The position numbers and the translations under genes are program-made. A stretch of 64,000 nt of DNA from an uncultured Alphaproteobacteria bacterium (GTDB lineage Bacteria; Pseudomonadota; Alphaproteobacteria; HIMB59): contig CABYGG010000004.1 in assembly GCA_902518505.1 (NCBI GenBank), forward strand, positions 35,855-99,854. The letters run 5' to 3'. The notes under the pieces were generated by a model, which had not been told where the DNA came from, did not search any database, and was given only the letters and a program-made list of their open reading frames with translations. Position 1 is the stretch's first letter. The number at the start of each line of letters is the position of its first letter. Of this stretch, positions 55,241-64,000 are shown in pieces.

Positions 55241-56809
55241 TTGCCAGATAAAGTTTTAATATTTGATACTACTCTTAGAGACGGAGAGCAGTCTCCTGGG
55301 GCTTCGATGAATCAAGAAGAAAAACTCTCTATTGCGAGACTATTAGAGGAGTTAAAGGTTGATATAATTGAGGCTGGTTTTCCTATAGCATCAAAAGGTG
55401 ACTTTAACTCAGTTCAAGCAATTGCTGGTGAAATTAAGGACTGCCAGATAGCAGGATTAGCAAGAGCAAAATATGAGGATATTGAAACAGCTTGGAATGC
55501 TGTTAGAAAAGCAAAAAATCCAAGAATTCATACCTTCATAGCTACAAGTCCAATTCATATGAAATTTAAACTTAAGTTAACCGAAGAAGAGGTATTATAT
55601 AAAATTAAAGATAGTGTCACATATGCAAGAAATTTATGCCCTAATATTGAGTGGAGTTGTGAAGATGGAGGAAGATCCTCGATAGATTTTCTCTATAAAT
55701 GTATTGAATTAGCTATTGAAAGTGGTGCGACTACGATAAATATTCCTGATACTGTTGGATACACTTTACCGTATGAATTTGGAGAAATTATAAAAAAAGT
55801 TAAAAATAATGTTCCTAATATTGATAAGGCAATAATTTCTGTTCATTGTCATAATGATCTAGGTTTAGCTGTCGCAAATTCTCTGAATGCAGTTGAAAAT
55901 GGTGCAAGGCAAATTGAATGTACTATTAATGGACTAGGAGAAAGAGCTGGCAATGCTGCTCTAGAGGAAGTAGTAATGGCTATGAAAGTTAGATCAGATC
56001 TTTTAAAAGTAGAGTCTAACATCAACACAAGTGCTTTATCTAAAACATCAAAACTTGTATCTTCTGTTACAGGTTTTCCTGTACAGCCTAATAAAGCGAT
56101 TGTTGGTGCCAATGCTTTTGCTCATGAGTCAGGAATTCACCAAGATGGAGTATTAAAAAATGTTCAAACTTATGAGATTATGTCACCAGAGACAATTGGA
56201 TTAAAGAAATCAAGTTTGGTGCTTGGTAAGCACTCTGGCAAACATGCATTTAAAGAAAAATTAAAAATTTTAGGATATGAAGTAGGTGATAATTATATCA
56301 GTGAGATTTTCGAAAAATTTAAGCTTTTAGCTGATAAGAAAAAAGATGTTTATGATGAGGATATAATTGCCCTTGTTGATGACACTTATTTAAACCAATC
56401 CAATACTTTAAAACTTAAAAATCTAAGCATCATGTCTGGTACCAACTCTAAACATGTTGCCTCTTTGGAGTTAAACTTTAAAGATGAACTTAAAGAGGTA
56501 AGTGGATCTGGAAACGGTCCTGTTGATGCAGTCTTTAGTTGTATATCTAAAGTGATTGGTTTTTCTCCAAAATTAGTTTTGTATAATATTAACGCTATAA
56601 CACCAGACTCTGATGCACAAGGAGAAGTTGCAGTCAAACTTGAGTATTTTAATAAAGAATTTATTGGTAAAGCTTCTGATATAGATATTATTGTTGCCTC
56701 TGCAAAATCTTATATCAATGCATGTAATAAAATATTAAACTTTGAAAAGAACTCAAATATGCAAGAAGGGGTTTCAGAGATAAGTATCTCAAATATAAAG
56801 GGAATATAA
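55241..56809 (+). CDS. leuA: 2-isopropylmalate synthase
   Basis: Condenses acetyl-CoA with 2-oxoisovalerate to begin leucine synthesis; 522 residues, TTG start. The TIM-barrel part has 'IFDTTLRDGEQSPGASMN', 'HCHNDLGLAVANSL', and 'INGLGERAGNAALEEVVMA', with metal ligands in the first two. The C-terminal LeuA regulatory domain (about residues 390-510) gives feedback control by leucine. It overlaps neither neighbour; mreB begins at the very next base after its stop. Confidence 0.96.
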   Translation: MPDKVLIFDTTLRDGEQSPGASMNQEEKLSIARLLEELKVDIIEAGFPIASKGDFNSVQAIAGEIKDCQIAGLARAKYEDIETAWNAVRKAKNPRIHTFIATSPIHMKFKLKLTEEEVLYKIKDSVTYARNLCPNIEWSCEDGGRSSIDFLYKCIELAIESGATTINIPDTVGYTLPYEFGEIIKKVKNNVPNIDKAIISVHCHNDLGLAVANSLNAVENGARQIECTINGLGERAGNAALEEVVMAMKVRSDLLKVESNINTSALSKTSKLVSSVTGFPVQPNKAIVGANAFAHESGIHQDGVLKNVQTYEIMSPETIGLKKSSLVLGKHSGKHAFKEKLKILGYEVGDNYISEIFEKFKLLADKKKDVYDEDIIALVDDTYLNQSNTLKLKNLSIMSGTNSKHVASLELNFKDELKEVSGSGNGPVDAVFSCISKVIGFSPKLVLYNINAITPDSDAQGEVAVKLEYFNKEFIGKASDIDIIVASAKSYINACNKILNFEKNSNMQEGVSEISISNIKGI

Positions 56810-58596
<1,787 letters not shown>

Positions 58597-58604
<8 letters not shown>

Positions 58605-59025
58605 AATATTTTTTGTAATAATTTTATTTTTAATATACGGAAACTTTAATTTTGTTATAAATGATATTGTTGTTTTTTCTTTGATAAATATAGCGATTTA
58701 TACAGTTCTTAAGGAAAAAAATATTAAAATTATTGATGTTTTTATATTCATTTTATCAACTTTCGTTATAGAGGTTTTTGTAGGATTGCCAATATTAATT
58801 GGCATTGTGGTTCTGTTTATACCTCTTATTCTGATAAATTATTTTATTAATAATTACAATTTTGCACCATTTATAAAGTCATCAATTATTTTTTTACTTA
58901 GTTTTGTTGCCTTCTGTATATTTGATCAAACAATCGTTTTTAGATTGTTTAATTTGCTATATTTCATAAGTATACTTATCTTAATTTTAATATTTTTTGG
59001 AATTTCAAATCATGGAAAAGAATAA
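58597..59025 (+). CDS. mreD: Rod-shape determining protein MreD
   Basis: Five- to six-helix membrane protein of the elongasome; 142 residues, hydrophobic throughout ('GLPILIGIVVLFIPLILINY'). The sequence is poorly conserved, so the call rests mainly on size, membrane topology and place between mreC and mrdA. It overlaps the mrdA frame by 29 bases from the track start; the true mrdA start may be a later ATG at 59012. Confidence 0.82.
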
Positions 59026-60784
59026 GACTAGTGAAGATAGTATAAAAATATTAAATAGAAGATCATTCATCATAATTATAGTTGGTGCTATTTTATCGTT
59101 TATTGTTTCTATAAGATTATTTTCGTTGCAGGTTATCAATTATAAATTTTATAAAAAAAAATCAGTTGAAAATAAGCTTTCTATAAAACTTACTCCTCCT
59201 TTAAGAGGGGATATCTATGACTCTAAAAAAAATTTACTAGCTGGTAGCTCTTCATTATATGAATTTGTTGTTTTTAAAAATCTAAGTAAAGATCATTTTC
59301 AGGAAATTATAAAACTCGATGGTCTTATTAAACTTAATTTAAATTTTGATGAAATATCAAAACAATTAAAAAAATATAATGAATATACTGGTTTTAGTTT
59401 AAGTAGAGCTTCATGGAAACAAATAGTAGAATTTGAAAAAAATAAATTTTTATTTAATTCAATAAAAATTATAGAGTCAAAAAAAAGATATTATCCATAT
59501 AAAAATTTTTCACAAATAATTGGTTATATGGGACAACCAACTCAATCTCCCGAACCTTATTCTAAAGGTATATTTCATTTAGAAAAAAGTTATGAAAAAT
59601 ATTTAAGAGGCATACCAGGTAAAATATTTAATGAGGTAAACTCTAGAGGTAGAACTATTAGAGAAATATCTATAGAAAAATCAATTAAAGGCAATGATTT
59701 AGACTTAACAATAGATTTAACTCTTCAAAATTACGCTCAATCTCAGCTTCCATTAGACAAAAAAGGATCCATTGTTGTTATAAGTGTTTTAGATGGATCA
59801 ATCCTCTCGATGAATTCTAACCCTACTTTTGATGCACAAATCTTTGAGGATAGAGAAAATAATAAAATTAAAGATTTACTCAATGACGGTCAGAAACCGC
59901 TTTTTAATAGGGCATTTTCTGGCTTTTACCCTCCGGGTTCTGTATTTAAACCTATCTCTGCTTTAGTTGGTCTTCAACGTAATTTAATTAACCCCCAAAA
60001 AGAAGTTTTTTGCAAAGGGCATTCCACACTAGGTGATAGGAATTATTATTGTTGGAAAAAAAAGGGACATGGAAAAGTTAATCTTAAAAGAGCCATTAAA
60101 GAGTCTTGTGATGTATATTTTTATGAATTAGCTAAAAAAACAAATATTGATGATATTGCCAGCTTATCTAGTGATCTAGGCTTATATACAGAGTACGATA
60201 TAGGTCTATCAAATAAAGGAAAAGGACTTGTACCCAGTAAAAAATGGAAAAAAGCGTTTTTAGACGAAAGTTGGTATCAAGGTGAGACATTAATTACATG
60301 TATCGGACAAGGATACAATCAAACATCTCCATTACAGCTTGCTATACTTTATTCTGCGATATTAAACGGAGGAAAATATCCAATACCTAAGCTTGATAAA
60401 AAAGTGCCTACAAAATTTACAGGTAAATCACTAAACAATGAACATCAAAAAATCATAGTTAACTCTCTAAATGCTGTCGTTCAAGAGCCAAGAGGAACAG
60501 CACATAAATTGAGTATTTCTAATCCAGAATTTGTAAAAATAGGAGGCAAAACAGGAACTTCTCAAGTAATAAGAATTAAAGAAAGTGAAAGAGAAGACGA
60601 TCAGTATAAATCAAAAGAAATAGAAGAAAGATTTAAAGACCACTCAGTATTTGTAGGATATGCTCCTTATGATAAGCCAAAATATATAGCATCAGTTATA
60701 ATAGAGAATGGTGGATCTGGATCAGCGGTAGCCGCACCAATTGCCCATAAGGTCCTAGATTTTGCATACAAAAATAATGTTTAG
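59012..60784 (+). CDS. mrdA: Penicillin-binding protein 2 (transpeptidase)
   Basis: Elongasome class B PBP. The track begins at 58997; the in-frame ATG at 59012 ('MEKNKTSEDSIKILNRRSFI') overlaps mreD by only 14 bases and is preferred, giving about 590 residues. After an N-terminal helix ('FIIIIVGAILSFIVSIRLF'), the dimer region 'LKLTPPLRGDIYD'-like segment follows. The active serine is in 'YPPGSVFKP', the second motif in 'SCDVYFYELA', and KTG in 'GGKTGTSQV'. It works with RodA, whose gene overlaps its stop. Confidence 0.95.
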   Translation: MEKNKTSEDSIKILNRRSFIIIIVGAILSFIVSIRLFSLQVINYKFYKKKSVENKLSIKLTPPLRGDIYDSKKNLLAGSSSLYEFVVFKNLSKDHFQEIIKLDGLIKLNLNFDEISKQLKKYNEYTGFSLSRASWKQIVEFEKNKFLFNSIKIIESKKRYYPYKNFSQIIGYMGQPTQSPEPYSKGIFHLEKSYEKYLRGIPGKIFNEVNSRGRTIREISIEKSIKGNDLDLTIDLTLQNYAQSQLPLDKKGSIVVISVLDGSILSMNSNPTFDAQIFEDRENNKIKDLLNDGQKPLFNRAFSGFYPPGSVFKPISALVGLQRNLINPQKEVFCKGHSTLGDRNYYCWKKKGHGKVNLKRAIKESCDVYFYELAKKTNIDDIASLSSDLGLYTEYDIGLSNKGKGLVPSKKWKKAFLDESWYQGETLITCIGQGYNQTSPLQLAILYSAILNGGKYPIPKLDKKVPTKFTGKSLNNEHQKIIVNSLNAVVQEPRGTAHKLSISNPEFVKIGGKTGTSQVIRIKESEREDDQYKSKEIEERFKDHSVFVGYAPYDKPKYIASVIIENGGSGSAVAAPIAHKVLDFAYKNNV

Positions 60785-61880
60785 AGAATTTAAAAGTATA
60801 TATAATTTAAATTGGATTTACTTTTTTATACTTTTGATAATTTTTTGGATTGGAGAGATCAATCTTTACTCAGCTGCTGGTGGTTCTTTTGATCCATGGG
60901 CATCAAATCAGCTAATAAGATTTTTATTTTTTTTACCTTTATTTTTTTTAGTAACAATGTTGGAGCCAAAGTTTATTTATAATTTTGCAGAGATTTTTTT
61001 AATTTTAGTTTTGATTGGGCTGATAACAACATTAGTATTTGGTTATACAGGTATGGGTGCCACAAGATGGATAAGAATTGCCGGATTTAATTTACAAGTA
61101 TCAGAATTTACAAAAATAGCTTTAGTCATATTCATGGCAAAATACTTCCACAAACTCAATGCAGAAAAAACCATAGGCCTTTTTAAATCAATACTACCTC
61201 TTTTTGTATCAATAATATTTTTCATATTAGTTGCTATTCAACCAGATTTAGGAACTGCTGCAATTATTTTAGCTTTAGGTCTGGTTGTTATTTTTTATGC
61301 AGGCATTAAACTAATTTATCCTTTATTGTCATTAGGCATTATTTTTTCTATGAGTCCAATTTTATGGACATTTTTAAAGCCCTACCAACAAAATAGGATA
61401 CAAATTTTTCTTAACCCTGACATAGACCCACTTGGGAAAGGATATCATATTATTCAATCCAAGATTGCAATAGGTTCTGGTGGACTTCAAGGCAATGGTT
61501 TTCTTGAGGGCTCCCAAAGTAGCTTAGATTTTCTTCCAGAAAAAGAGACAGATTTTGTTTTTGCAATTTTTTCTGAACAGTTTGGTTTTACTGGATCTAT
61601 ATTACTAATTTCACTTTTCTTTATTATGTTTTTAATTCCTGTTTTTAAAACATACAAACTGACACAAGTTTTTAATAAAATAATCTTATTTGTACTATCA
61701 TTTAAAATTTTTTTTGAATTTCTTATAAATATATCTATGACTATTGGTATTTTACCAGTAGTTGGAGTGGCGTTACCATTTATGTCTTATGGGGGAAGTT
61801 CTTTGTTGAGTAATTTACTTATTTGTGCACTATTACTAAACTTTATGTCTATCAGCGAAAAAAAGAGAATGTTTTCATGA
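60777..61880 (+). CDS. rodA: RodA peptidoglycan polymerase (SEDS family)
   Basis: Ten-helix glycosyltransferase that polymerises lipid II with PBP2. The track uses a TTG at 60762; the ATG at 60777 overlaps the mrdA stop (ATGTTTAG) and is preferred, giving 367 residues. 'INLYSAAGGSFDPWASNQLI', 'FTKIALVIFMAKYFH', 'AIQPDLGTAAIILALG' and 'GVALPFMSYGGSSLL' are SEDS signatures; the catalytic aspartate is in 'LPEKETDFVFAIFSEQFG'. Its stop overlaps the cupin start by the ATGA pattern. Confidence 0.95.
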   Translation: MFREFKSIYNLNWIYFFILLIIFWIGEINLYSAAGGSFDPWASNQLIRFLFFLPLFFLVTMLEPKFIYNFAEIFLILVLIGLITTLVFGYTGMGATRWIRIAGFNLQVSEFTKIALVIFMAKYFHKLNAEKTIGLFKSILPLFVSIIFFILVAIQPDLGTAAIILALGLVVIFYAGIKLIYPLLSLGIIFSMSPILWTFLKPYQQNRIQIFLNPDIDPLGKGYHIIQSKIAIGSGGLQGNGFLEGSQSSLDFLPEKETDFVFAIFSEQFGFTGSILLISLFFIMFLIPVFKTYKLTQVFNKIILFVLSFKIFFEFLINISMTIGILPVVGVALPFMSYGGSSLLSNLLICALLLNFMSISEKKRMFS

Positions 61881-62227
61881 TAAGATCTATCAAAAAACCG
61901 TGGGGTTCATATAATATACTAAATAAATCGAAAGATTTTTTAATAAAAAAAATTGTTGTAAAACCGGAAGGTGTTTTATCTTATCAATCTCATAATTTTA
62001 GATCAGAACACTGGATAATTATTGAGGGTAAAGCAACTGTGATTATTAACAATCGTACATTTTATAGATCAGAAAATGAAAATATATTCATACCTAAAAA
62101 AGCAAAACACAGAGTTTTAAATGAGAGTTCAAAAAAGAAATTAGTTTTAATTGAAGTGCAAACAGGAACTAAATTTTTAGAGTCAGATATAAAAAGATAT
62201 TCAGATATTTATGGAAGAAAAAATTGA
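61877..62227 (+). CDS. Mannose-6-phosphate-isomerase type II-like cupin domain protein
   Basis: Stand-alone cupin of 116 residues. I use the ATG at 61877, which overlaps the rodA TGA stop (ATGA), instead of the track start at 61823 inside rodA. 'KPWGSYNIL' at the start, 'PEGVLSYQSHNFRSEHWIII' followed by 'EGKATVIINN', and 'IFIPKKAKHRVLN' match the C-terminal PMI domain of ManC. The metal-binding histidines are present. It may isomerise a hexose phosphate for surface glycan. Overlaps the next gene by 4 bases. Confidence 0.88.
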   Translation: MIRSIKKPWGSYNILNKSKDFLIKKIVVKPEGVLSYQSHNFRSEHWIIIEGKATVIINNRTFYRSENENIFIPKKAKHRVLNESSKKKLVLIEVQTGTKFLESDIKRYSDIYGRKN

Positions 62228-62613
62228 AAATATTAGCTGAAATTTCTGTTGGAGAGCTTTATGATAAAATTACTATATTAAATATCAAATTAAAAAAAAT
62301 TAATAATCCTAACAAATTAAAGAACATCAAAATTGAGTTAAATGCTCTATCAGAGCAAAGTAATAAAATAGTTATAAAAGATGATAAAATTTTAAAAAAA
62401 TATGTTCAAGAACTGCAAGAAATAAATGAAGAGCTCTGGGATATAGAAAATACTAAAAGAGAGTGTGAGGCTAATAAAGAATTTGGAGATATTTTTATTA
62501 AAATATCAAGAGATGTGCATTTTAAAAATGATATAAGGGCGTCAATAAAAAAAGAAATTAATCTTTTGACTGACTCAAAAATTACAGAAGAAAAAGAATA
62601 TTCTAAGTATTAA
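62224..62613 (+). CDS. DUF6165 family protein
   Basis: A 129-residue helical, coiled-coil protein with TTG start. 'AEISVGELYDKITILNIKLK' and 'QELQEINEELWDIENTKREC' are the DUF6165 signature; proteins of this family occur mostly beside glycan and methyltransferase genes, with no known activity. It is coupled to the cupin gene (4-base overlap) and converges with apt, overlapping its 3' end by 11 bases. It closes the run that starts at hflK. Confidence 0.85.
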   Translation: MKILAEISVGELYDKITILNIKLKKINNPNKLKNIKIELNALSEQSNKIVIKDDKILKKYVQELQEINEELWDIENTKRECEANKEFGDIFIKISRDVHFKNDIRASIKKEINLLTDSKITEEKEYSKY

Positions 62614-63121
62614 CTTTATTTAAACTTATTAGTTTATTTTTAATTTTAGATCTTCCGTTGAGAAAACTTAATTCTAGAAGAACTACAATACCTTTAATTT
62701 TAGCTTTAGTTTTTTTAATTAATTTCATTGATGCACGTATTGTTCCACTTGTGGCAAAAATATCGTCAACAATAACAATATTGTCAGAATTTTTTATCAT
62801 ATCACTCTGAATTTCTAATTGATTAGAGCCATACTCAAGTTTATAGCTTGTATAAAAAGTTTTGCCTGGAAGCTTCCCTTTTTTCCTTATCATTACTAAC
62901 TTTTTTTTTAATTTGTAAGCAATAGCTGAAGCAAAAATAAATCCTCTTGAGTCTATCCCAACTACAGTATTAGCATTTAATTTAATTACCTCTTTTGACA
63001 TTGAGTTAACAACCCTGTTAAAAACTTTTGGATTTGATAATATTGTTGAGATATCGTAAAAAGCGATACCTTTTTTTGGAAAGTCTTTTATAATTCGAAT
63101 ATTTTTTAAACTATTATTCAT
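62603..63121 (-). CDS. apt: Adenine phosphoribosyltransferase
   Basis: Salvages adenine to AMP with PRPP; 172 residues from the ATG at 63121. The track's upstream TTG at 63160 adds 13 residues ('FFLLNTDLIVLF') that do not belong to the family, while 'IKDFPKKGIAFYDISTIL' from this ATG is the usual beginning. 'VVGIDSRGFIFASAIAYKL' and the PRPP motif 'NIVIVDDIFATSGTIRASMK' are conserved. Its start overlaps that of divergent panB. Confidence 0.94.
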   Translation of the reverse strand: MNNSLKNIRIIKDFPKKGIAFYDISTILSNPKVFNRVVNSMSKEVIKLNANTVVGIDSRGFIFASAIAYKLKKKLVMIRKKGKLPGKTFYTSYKLEYGSNQLEIQSDMIKNSDNIVIVDDIFATSGTIRASMKLIKKTKAKIKGIVVLLELSFLNGRSKIKNKLISLNKVNT

Positions 63122-63908
63122 GAAAAGAACAATTAAATCAGTATTTAATAAAAAAAACAAAAAAAAAATTATTTGTCTGACGTCTTATACTTATAATTAC
63201 ACAAAAATTATTGACGATCTCGTTGATGTAGTTCTAGTTGGTGATTCAATGAGTAACGTGCTGTATGGGATGGACTCTACTAGAACTATTGACGATCAAA
63301 TAATGATTAATCATGCTACTGCAGTAAAAAAAGGTGCAGAGAAATCACTAGTTTTTTTTGATTTGCCTTACAACAAAGACTCTAGTGAGTCCAATACTGT
63401 AAAAAGAGTTTTATCAGTTATGAAAAAAACTTCTTGTGACGGTGTCAAAATCGAGGGTAATACTGAATTAGAGGATGTAATAAAGTATTTAAAGAAAAAA
63501 AAAGTTCCAGTTATGGCGCATTTGGGTTTACAACCACAGAAATTTAGTTCTACAAAAAAGTTTAAGATATATGGAAAAAAGAAAGAGGATTTAAATAAAA
63601 TTATTTCGGACTCATTATGTTTAGAAAAGGCAGGTGCTGTATCCATACTATTGGAGGGAATGTTAACAAAAATAGCAAAACAAGTTACTGAAGTCTTATC
63701 AATACCTACAATTGGAATTGGTGCATCCGAGTATTGTGACGGTCAAATATTAGTATCGGAGGATATGCTTGGGATGTATGGAAATAAATATCCAAAATTT
63801 GTTAAAAAATATGATGATTTATCAAAAAATATCAAAATTGCTGTTAAAAAGTTCTCTAAAGAAGTTAATAGTAATAAATTTCCTAATAAAAAATATAGAT
63901 ATGACTAG
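63120..63908 (+). CDS. panB: 3-methyl-2-oxobutanoate hydroxymethyltransferase
   Basis: Makes ketopantoate from 2-oxoisovalerate in pantothenate synthesis; 262 residues. 'KIICLTSYTYNYTKIIDDLV' at residue 16 on, 'VLVGDSMSNVLYGMDSTRTI', 'VKIEGN', 'VPVMAHLGLQPQ', and the catalytic glutamate in 'LLEGMLTKIAKQVTEVLSI' followed by 'IGIGASEYCDGQILV' match PanB. Its precursor comes from the ilvBNC genes upstream. The ATG shares two bases with the apt ATG on the other strand. Confidence 0.95.
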   Translation: MKRTIKSVFNKKNKKKIICLTSYTYNYTKIIDDLVDVVLVGDSMSNVLYGMDSTRTIDDQIMINHATAVKKGAEKSLVFFDLPYNKDSSESNTVKRVLSVMKKTSCDGVKIEGNTELEDVIKYLKKKKVPVMAHLGLQPQKFSSTKKFKIYGKKKEDLNKIISDSLCLEKAGAVSILLEGMLTKIAKQVTEVLSIPTIGIGASEYCDGQILVSEDMLGMYGNKYPKFVKKYDDLSKNIKIAVKKFSKEVNSNKFPNKKYRYD

Positions 63909-63930
63909 TAAGTTCTATTAATAGAACTTA
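63909..63930. promoter_or_regulatory. 22-bp perfect palindrome after panB
   Basis: TAAGTTCTATT followed immediately by its reverse complement AATAGAACTTA. It starts at the base after the panB stop. The core GTTC-N8-GAAC has the shape of a dimeric repressor site, or it could be a loop-less cruciform terminator. The gene it serves may lie beyond the window. Confidence 0.35.
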
Positions 63931-63943
63931 TAAGAAGATTTAT

Positions 63944-63957
63944 AAAAAGATCTTTTT
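63944..63957. terminator. AAAAAGATCTTTTT palindrome
   Basis: A 14-bp palindrome with a T run on both strands, 35 bases after the panB stop. It may contribute to termination of panB transcripts, but with no GC stem the call is weak. 63958-64000 holds nothing I recognise. Confidence 0.25.
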
Positions 63958-64000
63958 GATAGCCCTTAAATAGTTTCAATATTTTCAAAGATTTTTTATT

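Noticed and set aside
61823-61876. Upstream start of the cupin frame
   Set aside because: It lies inside rodA; the ATG at 61877 overlaps the rodA stop and begins the conserved KPWGSY segment.
63122-63160. Upstream TTG start of apt
   Set aside because: It adds a non-conserved hydrophobic stretch inside panB; the ATG at 63121 fits the family.

Overview
The window is AT-rich, densely coding, chromosomal bacterial DNA. Most genes either abut or overlap, intergenic gaps are short, and I see no insertion sequence, prophage, CRISPR array or rRNA. The organism is most likely a streamlined marine alphaproteobacterium (SAR11 / HIMB59 / AEGEAN-169-like; I cannot place it more precisely). The support is a circularly permuted tmRNA gene, a three-subunit proton-translocating transhydrogenase (pntAA/AB/B), a COQ9-family gene divergent from rpsU, the murA-hisG-hisD-infA-RNase E/G order, ThyX instead of ThyA, and short-form HisG.

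Layout. 1-7.1 kb: a minus-strand run uvrB > Na/Ca exchanger > AsmA-like protein (cut by the window edge), then aspC convergent with pyk. 7.2-14.4 kb: DUF1244 protein, M3 oligopeptidase, ABC1/UbiB-type kinase, pntAA-pntAB-pntB, rpsU (minus) and COQ9. 14.5-25 kb: metabolic accessory genes, including an aldehyde dehydrogenase / glutamine-synthetase-like ligase / Fe-alcohol dehydrogenase cluster, HisN-like phosphatase, FrnE-like DsbA protein, BASS transporter, a beta-hydroxyacid dehydrogenase, a thioesterase, L-2-hydroxyglutarate oxidase and a Bcp peroxiredoxin. 25-25.2 kb: a candidate structured RNA with two GAAA tetraloop hairpins and a U-tail. 25.7-32.8 kb: the least ordinary part. It has tRNA-Thr, tiny membrane proteins and a methyltransferase, then a 26-residue peptide with 9 cysteines, a 52-residue membrane protein, an Anbu (proteasome-like) peptidase divergent from a circularly permuted ATP-grasp ligase, an FG-GAP/ASPIC secreted protein and a cysteine-rich exported protein. 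32.8-41.9 kb: clpB, murA-hisG-hisD-infA-RNase E/G, tRNA-Phe and small proteins. 42-45.4 kb: a DUF4910-type peptidase-like protein and two methyltransferases typical of surface-glycan loci, beside the tmRNA gene (about 45.6-45.9 kb). 45.9-62.6 kb: thyX convergent with mrp, then an almost gapless plus-strand run hflK-hflC-degP-miaA-ilvB-ilvN-ilvC-leuA-mreB-mreC-mreD-mrdA-rodA-cupin-DUF6165. 62.6-64 kb: apt and panB, head to head with overlapping start codons.

How the genes fit together. Core functions are DNA repair (uvrB), redox balance (pnt), branched-chain amino acid and pantothenate synthesis (ilvBNC, leuA, panB), histidine synthesis (hisG, hisD, possibly hisN), envelope growth (murA, mreBCD, mrdA, rodA) and protein quality control (clpB, hflKC, degP, tmRNA). 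The candidates for something undescribed are the Anbu/ATP-grasp neighbourhood with its Cys-rich peptide (26.9-31.7 kb) and the structured RNA at 25.1 kb. No stretch longer than 300 bases is without a supported gene or RNA.
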